From assembly GCA_021234155.1 (NCBI GenBank), contig JAJEKV010000002.1, positions 22,334,942 through 22,398,941 on the forward strand: DNA of 64,000 nt, in the 5' to 3' direction. Of this stretch, positions 56,129 through 64,000 are shown piece after piece (position 1 is the stretch's first letter; the number at the start of each line of letters is the position of its first letter). Under the pieces are notes generated by a model. It did not search any database and was not told the origin of the DNA. It worked only from the letters and a program-made list of their open reading frames with translations. This DNA is from Isoetes taiwanensis (taxonomy: Eukaryota > Streptophyta > Lycopodiopsida > Isoetales > Isoetaceae). The translations under genes and the position numbers were made by a program.

Positions 56129-57010
56129 ATGGAAAAGAAATCTCAAAAGAGTATCAATGACTTTATGCATGGTGCTGGTCCATCGAGCGAAAAACTTTCG
56201 CTGGTATTATCCAGTGATGGCAGTTATAACTCCATTGAAGATGAGGACTATAAGATGTCTCCTTTAGAAGAATCCAAGATAGAGTTAGATGAGACAATAG
56301 AGGATGAGCCTGATATTCAAGAACTAGATGATGACAATGAAATTGATGTGGAATATTCTGATTTGGGCATTGAACTCATTGGGTACAATGAATCCAGTTT
56401 TGGAAGATTAGTTAGAAAGAGGTCTTGTGTACCATACAAGGATAGAAAATCTAGTAAGTGGGATACCAATAGGAGTTTCAAAAAACATTGGTTGGCAGAG
56501 TATCCTTTCATCGAACCAATTCAAGTAGGAAGCCGCACGATGGTTAAGTGTAATATTTGTTTTTCAGCCTCTACAATGCAAAAAAAAAAATATTGATAGG
56601 CATGTGGGAGAACATAAAGCGAAAGTTATTGAAAATGGGGTTACAAAGTATGTCTTTGTTGGATGGGAAGGTCCAGAGAAGAATTACCATACTAGAAATG
56701 CTCAGCAATATGAAAAGTACCAAGCATTGGCGTTAGAAAAGGCACGGAAGAAACCATCTTCCATTATTTATTTCAGAAACAGGAACTTTTGGATTACAAG
56801 GCAAAGTGCACTCAAATGAAAACAATTTTGCATTTATTGCAATGTGGCGTCCAATGAGAGACTATCCGGAGCATGAGTCTTTACTTCGTGCACACGGTCT
56901 ACCTAATAACCCAGCATCACATTGGTCAGAGAGTGCGGGTTGGGAATTTGTAGGTCACATGGCAGAAATTGCTAAGGCTGAGTTACGAGATTTAATTCAA
57001 GGTACAAAAT
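56129..57010 (+). pseudogene. N-terminal fragment of a hAT-like zinc-finger transposase
   Basis: The frame from 56129 gives an acidic N-terminus, then KHWLAEYPFIEP and a BED/TTF-type finger MVKCNICFS...DRHVGEHK. A run of ten A at 56580 shifts the frame just before the histidines. After a second shift near 56780 come DYKAKCTQMKTILHLLQ and RPMRDYPEHESLL...HWSESAGWEF. These are segments of plant hAT-like proteins of the BED zinc-finger/DUF659-type group. The RNase H-like catalytic domain is absent, so the copy is truncated and dead. Confidence 0.6.
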
Positions 57011-57472
57011 TGAATTCAATTAAAGCATTTCCCATTTATATCAGGGTCTCTTCTCCCTACCTTTTAAAGTTATTTTTATGTAGCCTTTGATCATAGAAGT
57101 TTGAAGATGTTTATAAGATGTCGAACAGGCAAAGGGGTTACTGGATTAGTTTTCGGCTACAATTAAGTCCAAAAATGATGTTCCAAACCATTGTGCTACG
57201 GTGCACTGAATGAACAGTGCACTGGATGAATAATGTCACGCTAATGTTTGTGATTTCGCTTAATGGGTTTGCTTAATGGTTATTGGTTATGTTTATGATT
57301 TTGTTTAATGATTTTGCTTTTTGTTTTGTTTGATAAGTTATGTAAGTTGAGAAGTTCTATAAGTGAATGATGCAATTGATCATATTTGACATCAATTCTT
57401 AAGTTGGATTTAATAGATATGCATTAGGAACTTGATGCCTATATCAGAGACCACTAATTTTCTTTCCTGCAG

Positions 57473-57625
57473 ATGCTTGAGCGTAAGAGAGGCATATGTT
57501 TTGAAGATGTGCCGAAGTCCATGCTTGAGCTTTGGAGACGCATTTGTGTTGATGATATGTCGAAGTCTATGCTTAATCTAGGAGAGGCATTGGTTTTGAA
57601 GATACGTCGAAGTTCGAGGCATAAA
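57473..57625 (+). repeat. Three degenerate 50-bp tandem repeats
   Basis: The pattern ATGCTTGAGC..GAGAGGCAT.TGTTTTGAAGAT.TG.CGAAGTC is repeated three times with substitutions. No larger gene context. Confidence 0.6.
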
Positions 57626-57664
57626 ATTTATGGATGCGTGTAATTTGAGGCATTTTTATTAAAA

Positions 57665-57692
57665 CTAGTAATGGTGCCCAGCGCTGCTGGGC
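57665..57692 (-). mobile_element. Helitron-like 3' end
   Basis: On the minus strand the hairpin GCCCAGC / GCTGGGC (57676-57692) is followed after seven bases by CTAG (57665-57668) and T. The layout is the same as at 14564-14591. A further copy of the hairpin without CTAG (CCCAGC GTT GCTGGG) is at 58037-58051. The body would lie to the right; no Rep/helicase is seen. Confidence 0.6.
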
Positions 57693-58139
57693 ATAAGTTG
57701 GGTAAACGTAGTTGATCAAAGAGAAGAAAAGAGCGAGACATAAAGAAACTTTGTAGTCTTGAGATAAGCTTCACTTGGGATATATTATAATTAGGGCTTC
57801 TTCATTCTAATATAGAAATTCATGGACAAAGTTGGAGACGCGTTGTTATATAATAGCCGCTAATTTTGCATATTTATTTTGTGTATATTGGAGGAACGGG
57901 TCTTAATTTGAAGGATTTGAAAGTTGTCTCTTCTTTTGCATTTATACACTCGCTTTAAGAGATTGGGCCAAAATGTATATGTACCTTCTTTTCATGGAGA
58001 CCCAAATATAATCACTGAGAAATAGAAAACCAAACCCCCAGCGTTGCTGGGCTATATGTGGTTCGTGTTTATGGGGCTTGTGTTTATGTGGTATAGTCGA
58101 TGTAGAATATCATACTTTCACCTTTCTAATATAGAGAAA

Positions 58140-58620
58140 CCTTGTGAACTCATGCTTCTACATATGTAGTGTTTGATCTCCTCTTGTTCTACTATAATTT
58201 ATTGTACTTGATCCCCGCCAATTCTTAATGTTGATTTTAGATAGGATACTAATAAAGAGAAATCTTGTGAGCTCATGCTTCTACATATGTATTGTACTTG
58301 ATCTCCGCCAATCTTTAATGTTGATTTGAGATCGGGAATTCTATGTCATTAATTTACAATTTTGTGTCGTGATAATTATGGCCCTATGAAATTGCTTTAT
58401 TTTTTGTAATGTAATTTCCTAGTGTTTCTATGCGGCATAAATGGCATTGTTTTGTTGATTTACAATTTTGTGTCGTGATAATTATGGCCCTATGAAATTG
58501 CTTTATTTTTTGTAATGTAATTTCCTAGTGTTTCTATGCATATAAGCTCAACTATTTATATCATCTCCAAGGCCACAAAGGGCATAAATGGCATTGTTTT
58601 GTTGATTTACACGTATGATT
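58140..58620 (+). repeat. Local direct duplications
   Basis: CTCATGCTTCTACATATGTA with following CGCCAAT.(C/T)TTAATGTTGATTT is present twice (about 58147-58245 and 58270-58330). GATTTACAATTTTGTGTCGT, GGCCCTATGAAATTGCTTTA and TTCCTAGTGTTTCTATGC are present twice (58340-58430 and 58459-58540), each copy followed by GGCATAAATGGCATTG. Confidence 0.8.
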
Positions 58621-59084
58621 TGGGGTACGAAATTGTTTTGTGTTGATTTACACACATGGTTTGGGGTACATAAATGATTAGTTGCTGTAACTTCCTAGTT
58701 TGAAATCACGCCTCCATAGTAATGTTGATTGTGCTTGACCTAATCCCCTGTTCCACCCACAACCGCAACATCTCTGGTATGGCATGAATGCGTTATAGGA
58801 AGAATATATATTGTATTGAAGTTGCATTATCCCATCAGATATATTCCACTAGTTAAGCCACTCATCCTTTGTACCATTGAAACATGACAAAAGTAATAAT
58901 CACCAGGCATGGTATCTTAGTGTGATCATCACAATCTAAATATCAATTTATTGGCTCGCCCTTATTGAATCAGCTTCAATCACTTATATGGCGCAACATT
59001 TTTAGATCGGCCATGTTTGTTACATATACCTTAGAGCAAGCTCAGTAAATAGAACAGATATTTTTGTCAGCTATGGTTCCTTAA
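58621..59084. other. No recognisable gene
   Basis: AT-rich sequence between repeats; nothing supported. Confidence 0.45.
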
Positions 59085-59405
59085 TCTACACCGTACGTAA
59101 AGTTCCTTGTTTGTGGGGTATGCAAATACAAAATTTGCTATACTATATAACAAGATTCACAAAATACTATAAGATTTCAAGCAGAATACTATATGGTGTT
59201 GATTTTGTACGTGCAAAATACAATTATGGGGGCTCTCGCTGCCCTACGTCACCCCCCGTGTGAATATGCACCCAAACCAAAGGGGGTTTAAGGGGGATTT
59301 TAATTTAAATGTGTTGGACCCAATGGTTGTGTTAATTAATGTCAATGGTAGTTATGTGTTGGTTGTTAATGTCAATGGTTGTTATGTGTTGGTTGTTATG
59401 TGCTG
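59085..59405 (+). repeat. Partial copy of the 4698-5127 foldback element
   Basis: Matches 4845-5135 (GCTATACTATATAACAAGAT, TATGGTGTTGATTTTGTAC, GTGAATATGCACCCAAACCA, TGGTTGTGTTAATTAATG). The left arm is missing. The words TGGTAGTTATGTGTTGG are locally amplified at 59345-59405. Confidence 0.8.
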
Positions 59406-60130
59406 GGGGATTTAATTTTTATATGTTGGATGTTAATGGTTTGTGTTGCAAAATTTTTTTTTGGCCCCTTCGGGGCCTTAGGGACGCCCCCCCCCGGTGT
59501 GACAAAATTTTTAGAATTCAAACCAGAAAAAAACTAGAATTCATTTGAGGCTTTCATCACCTGTAGCTTTTGAATTTCATCACAATAAAACAAATAGAAC
59601 ATAAGTACAAGTTACCATAAAGATAGAGCGGATTGGTCCTATTATTCTGAAAGTCATAAAGTTTGCAACACCCATACACAAACATTTTTCAACTGGAATT
59701 TAACAGCAGCCTTTGGCCTCCATGGATTCTTGTGGTGAGAAACCAAAGTGGGAAAACTTTTCTGCTTGTTAGCACAAGGATCTAGAAGCCTTGGAATTTG
59801 CTTAATAACTGCCTCAAAATCTAAAAATGCATGGTAATTTTTTGCAACCTTCATTCGGAATGAGCCATAAAACAATATCCAATGGCGCAATCCTGTATTA
59901 ATCAGCTGGTAGGATGTGAAAGCCTACCAAACCCGGCCAAAAAATTACTGTTTTAGCATAGACAACTTAACCAAACATATCCATATCATACACTATCAAA
60001 AAGATCTCGGAGAGAGCTTTCCAACGCAATAAAAATCAACTCAAACAGAGCTATGGATCAAAAGTTATGATAAGAAATGTGTTGCCGGCGGGGAAACTGC
60101 ACTACATGCGCCCTTCAATCCCTTCATGTG
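59406..60130. other. No recognisable gene
   Basis: Contains a short GC-rich stretch (GGCCCCTTCGGGGCC, 59463-59477, a perfect hairpin) also seen as GGGCCCTTGGGGCCC at 5154-5168 in the related repeat. A minus-strand frame at 59654-59890 matches no family I know. Confidence 0.45.
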
Positions 60131-60475
60131 CCCATTATGCACCACACACACAAAAAGAGGGCTTTTGTTGTGAGCCATTGGTTGTTGATCATTATGCACC
60201 ACACGCACAAAAAAGGGGCTTTTGTTGTGAGCCATTGGTTGTTGACCATTATGCACCACACGCACAAAAAAAGGGCTTTTGTTGTGAGTCATTGGTTGTT
60301 GACCATTGAAAAAAAAAAGTCTAAAATCAATGTCTCAGAAATGGTGCACTCTAGATATACGCATTAGTACATCCATTTGAATACATCACGAAATCATAGG
60401 AAAACCTTAGTAAAAAGCGTACAAAAACACAAAGAAAACCCCCTGTTATTATGCTACATATTTTTGTTAGCTATG
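60130..60475 (+). repeat. Triple tandem repeat of about 57 bp, then dispersed repeat
   Basis: ATTATGCACCACACGCACAA, GGGCTTTTGTTGTGAGCCAT and TGGTTGTTGA form a unit present three times (60130-60310). The rest, 60310-60475, matches 7060-7205, where only one partial unit is present. Open frames across it are products of the repeat. Confidence 0.85.
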
Positions 60476-61013
60476 GTTAGTTGGCATCTGCATACTTATA
60501 ACACAATCCAATTATAATTCTAAAATGGTCGAAGGTCTTCTGCATATCAATGACAAACTGTATTGCATCATTTACCATGCCAGTTCTATTTCTCTGCAAA
60601 ATTCAAATGCAAATGCAACCAACTCACATCAAATAAGACAATACAAAAAGACCAGGAATCAGAAAACATCAGTTACATGCTACAGACTTTATATATGGCT
60701 TTAGAAAACATCTGGGTTTCAGAGGCATGACATAAAGAAAGGCAAGAATAAGAAATGGTCTGAGAATATTGAGGAATGGAAATGCCAAAGTCACCAATAC
60801 ACAAATGTTAAACTACTGGCTGCTGCCAGAACTGCAGGAGAGAAAAATGGCATAAAAAATACCATGAACAATTTTCTTACAGCAAAGGATCTAACTGCTC
60901 CTAAAAATAATGTGCGAGTGTTGCGCAAGATCTTGCTTATAGTGCATGCTTCTTAATACTCTATATCCAAGTTATATGGTAGCCAACAATCACTGATGAC
61001 GTAACTTTAAATT
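60476..61013. other. No recognisable gene
   Basis: AT-rich flank to the left of transposon copy 3; nothing coding recognised. Confidence 0.45.
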
Positions 61014-61397
61014 GGGTGTTTTTATGCTTGACATACCCATATTTTGGTTCGATCAGCACCCGATCAGCACCTTGAATCGCGACTGTCAGACGAAGGGCTG
61101 GGCTGTCCGTCATTATGGTGAAGGGTACACTCTTCATCATTCGTCATCGATTTTTGAGCGCGAATTTTCTTCGAGCCATCCCCTGTTTTTTCATAATTTC
61201 GAATGCATCATTGCCATCCTCGCTTTAAATCTATTCAGTCAATCAAGCTTCTCCTATTCTCTGTTTTCCGAATTCATCAAGCAAGAACAGATTTGTGATA
61301 GCGCTCAATTCCGGCGAGGTTGCTGTCCTTCTCTTTTGTGAAGCTCTCACATTTCCCTTTGGCCTATGAATTTCTGACCTTTTTTTTTGCTTGCAGG

Positions 61398-63103
61398 ACA
61401 TGCTGATGGCGAGAACGGAATATGAATTCCATGTTAACCGGCTCTTTCTAACAAAGGGAAAAAGCCCAAAGAAATTAAGGCAAAAGATGTTACAGAGGCC
61501 GATTTTCTTCGAGTTTGGAAGATGCCACTCAGGAAAGGGAAGATTAACCTGAAATTTATTCTACTGCCTATGAAACCCAAATTGAACGACCTTCTTGGAC
61601 GGATTTACCAAAAATCCAAGCCCACTAACAATGAAGTTAGAGTCACCTTTGCTAGAGCTTTTGCCCGGCTAATTCCCTCGGCATTTGCAAATCCCGAGGA
61701 ATATGCTATCAACTCGGGCATCCTTTGCTGTCACGATGCTTTTAGGACTTCGAGCGGCGGTTGTCGGTTAAGCAAGAGGGTAATAGCTACAAAGAACAAC
61801 AACAATGCCATACTCAATCAGCTTAGGAGGCTTGCTGCCATGAAAGCTTTAAAAAGAAAACGATATTTTGATGAAAGAAGAAGATTATTTGAGGAAGGAG
61901 GATGCTCTCACTCAAAGGCGACTTTCGGATCTTTGCAATAGAAGAGCGGATATCCGAAAAAGTGAAGGACAGAGGGCTTTAGAAATAGTCGCTGCATTTA
62001 ACAAGAAGCTATTCAAAGGCTTAAAGCACAAGAAGAAATGTGGCGAGACCCGCTGGCCAAAGACCATAAATAAGTTGGATAAAATGGATTGAAGAATTTG
62101 AAGGCCGACATCATCGAACTCAAAGAAGAAGTTGATGCTATTGAAAAGCATATGAAGATTTGGCATGCCAAATGCAAACATGTTGCTTTTCTCAAGCATT
62201 CTGAGTCCAACGTAAATCGGATGCACCTAGGTATGGGTTCCTATGACATGCCTTTCTTGGATAATAAGGATGCATGTGAAGCATGTGGCCTTTTGTTCTC
62301 AAAGATTATGAATTGCATGTCAAATTAACATGTGGTCACAAATACCATGTTTTTGCTTTTCTCACTGTTTTGATCAGATGCATTGCCTTTTTGTACCTAC
62401 CGTCATGAAGAAGAGGTTCCAGGAAAGATATTGCAAGAATTGGTATATAAAGAATACCATCCCTGTTGAAAGTGACACGAAAAGTGAGAATGATAGTGAC
62501 ACCGAAGTAACAAGGAAGACAAGAAAAACAAGATCTTTGAGGACCAAAAAAAGAGGTAAAGAAGAAGATGATAGCAGCACTTCTCAGACACGCCACTGCC
62601 GCTTCCTCGACTTCATTGCAGAGAGTTGCAAAGAAGAAGACCAGATCTGTGAAGAAGCTCAAACTGGAGAAAGGTAATGACTTTGACTCTATTTTTTATT
62701 TGTTTTAAAAGGTTTCATGTACTGTAGCTTGTAGAAATATTTTGCAGGTTTTATTGATGTGGACAAGTTAAGTCCAGTGAAATTTGCTCATGTCAGCCCT
62801 CTCAAAAGCACAAGGAAATCACCAAGGTTGAATGACAACCTGCTGAAAGGTGATGTTACCACTCCTGAGAAGAAGAAAATAGGTTCAACAGGTAACATAA
62901 CTTATTTATTTATGAAATGTTTGTATGCTTAACTTTTTTGTTTCATTCCTTACTGATTTCTGCTACAATGCAATGCAGAAAATGTGAATAATCTTGCTGC
63001 TGAACCTCAGGGTGCTGAACCTCAAGACAAAGCAGATATTGAGGAAGTGCTGAAGTCACCAGCACTTGGAGATTTGGCTGAAAGCAAAGATGATTCGAAG
63101 TAG
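61398..63103 (+). pseudogene. Accessory gene of the two-gene transposon, copy 3
   Basis: An acceptor TTGCAG at 61392-61397 opens an exon. Visible blocks are KGKINLKFILLP (61540), SKPTNNEVRVTFARAFARL (61615-61670), LRRLAAMKALKRKRYFDERR and a coiled coil ending KHMKIWHAKCKHV (62140-62190). Next are a RING-like cluster CEACGLLF...CGHKYHVFAF (62270-62355) and an acidic/basic tail with TRKTRKTRSLRTKKR. Later exons give FIDVDKLSPVKFAHVSPLKS (from about 62748, GT after 62890) and EVLKSPALGDLAESKDDSK with a stop at 63101-63103. Small frame changes (near 61880, 62090 and 62310) interrupt it. Tail motifs such as SPLKSTRKSPR may bind DNA or chromatin; this is inference. Confidence 0.65.
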
Positions 63104-63629
63104 CGATTCAAGAAGTGAACCCTGATATTACCTTGGCAAAGTATTGCCAGGACAAACAAGTGGAAAAGAAGTGAATGGTTTTATGAAAGAAAACCACCAA
63201 TTTTCAAATGTAGGTGGTTTTCTATGGTTTTCAAACTTTAAGTTATAACTACTTAACAGTGCTGCTATGACATGCTCATTTCTGTGAAATGGAGCTGTAC
63301 ATTTTGGTTATTTTTGTAAACCCTTCAGCACCTTTTAATATATGATCTACAGTTTTAACCAATGTCTTGTTTAATACTTGATTGTTTTAGAAAGCAATTG
63401 GATTGTGTTTAATTGTAAATAAGATTGTGTCATAGAAAGCAATTGGTTTGTTTGTGGAAGTGGAAGGTTTGTTTGTGAAAGTGGATTGTGTTTACTTGTA
63501 AATGAGATAATGGATTGTGAAAGTGGATTGTGTTTACTTGCAATTGGATAATGGTTACATTTTTACAATGTCAATGTGTTTAGAATTCAATGGTTGTAAT
63601 TTCTGTAAATTCAATGGTTACATTTTTAC

Positions 63630-63675
63630 AATGTCAATGTCAATGTCAATGTCAATGTCAATGTCAATGTCAATG
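63630..63675 (+). repeat. (TCAATG)n microsatellite
   Basis: About seven perfect TCAATG hexamers lie in the gap between the convergent genes of copy 3. Related short motifs (ATGGTTATAATT) follow. Confidence 0.9.
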
Positions 63676-63743
63676 GTTATAATTTCTGTAATGGTTATAA
63701 TTCCATTTCTGTAATGGTTATAACCTGAAATGGTTGGAATGGT

Positions 63744-64000
63744 TTATATTTCATTGTCTCCATTCTTTCTTCTTCTTTTTTTTGCAACCTTTGCACTGCT
63801 TTGAGTTTGTGATTTTGACTCAACTGCATCTTGTGCCAAGATGGTAGTGTTTTGTGGCAAGTTGTCCATGATGTGATCATGCACATCTTCATCAAGCTCA
63901 TACTGGTTATTTCCCACGTGATGCATGACAAAGTTCACTGCAGTAACTAAATGACTGTAAACACTACATTCAGGATCATGCTCCAGCAACTCGTATCTGC
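63744..64000 (-). pseudogene. Transposase C-terminus, copy 3 (cut by window edge)
   Basis: A minus-strand frame open to the window edge gives YELLEHDPECSVYSHLVTAV, DVHDHIMDNLPQNTTILAQD and a basic end (AKKRRRKNGDNEI). It aligns with the C-terminus of the copy 2 transposase (YELLEHEPECMYTHLVLAV, DQIMDSLHQSTSIYAQE). Within the window it has no stop, so it could belong to a better-preserved gene. The catalytic part lies outside. Confidence 0.75.

Larger units (their letters stand above)
61014..64000. mobile_element. Two-gene DNA transposon, copy 3 (right end beyond window)
   Basis: The left terminus, GGGTGTTTTTATGCTTGACA, matches the ends of copies 1 and 2. The accessory gene runs rightward (61398-63103) and the 3' end of the transposase runs leftward from the window edge to 63744. 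The right inverted repeat, the rest of the transposase and the target duplication lie outside. Confidence 0.82.

Noticed and set aside
60065-60367. Three overlapping frames with repeated peptide units (for example HAQKKGFCCE)
   Set aside because: They are products of the triple tandem repeat and exist in several frames and on both strands; no gene is implied.

Overview
The window looks like nuclear DNA of a land plant with a large, transposon-rich genome. It has one intact plant gene, an endo-beta-mannanase with five exons, GT..AG introns and a signal peptide. It also has an RWP-RK (RKD-type) transcription factor fragment, a pentatricopeptide fragment, a plant-type L1 LINE, a Ty1/copia remnant and Helitron-like ends. 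Most open frames in the window are chance, or arise from low-complexity DNA. I cannot name the species. A fern or another non-angiosperm plant with mannan-rich walls would fit, but that is inference.

Layout. 1-2060: nothing recognisable. 2060-4030: Ty1/copia pol remnant and LTR start. 4031-4515: decayed copy of the mannanase promoter and first exon. 4698-5127: foldback repeat. 6185-6945: tandem duplication. 7703-14083: first copy of a two-gene DNA transposon. 14564: Helitron-like 3' end. 17733-18303: RWP-RK exons. 20720-21335 and 24340-26290: pyrimidine tracts and composite repeats. 23954-24217: PPR fragment. 31226-32736: mannanase gene. 33095-40560: repeats R1 and R2, an inserted LINE (34731-40162), and a 644-bp hAT-like element nested in the LINE. 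41585-47122: tandem R1 repeats carrying a 3.7-kb inverted-repeat element with a hairpin array and a Tourist-like MITE, then a second broken mannanase promoter/exon-1 copy. 47123-54251: second, nearly complete copy of the two-gene transposon. 56129-57010: fragment of a hAT-like zinc-finger transposase. 57665-58600: Helitron-like end and duplications. 59085-60475: shared repeats. 61014 to the window end: third copy of the two-gene transposon, cut by the window edge.

The most interesting system is the two-gene transposon. Three copies share terminal inverted repeats beginning GGGTG. Two of them show 4-bp target duplications that can be checked against empty sites in sister repeats. The elements carry two convergent genes: a candidate DDD-type transposase (DFAEN / SDGC / EHDGA blocks) and an accessory protein with a conserved KPTNNEVRVTFARAFAW block, a coiled coil, a RING-like Cys/His cluster and a charged tail. 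The copies here are broken by stops, frameshifts and, in copy 1, apparent loss of the catalytic core. Other items worth attention are six imperfect hairpins, four of them exactly 68 nt long, and the three copies of the mannanase promoter and first exon.
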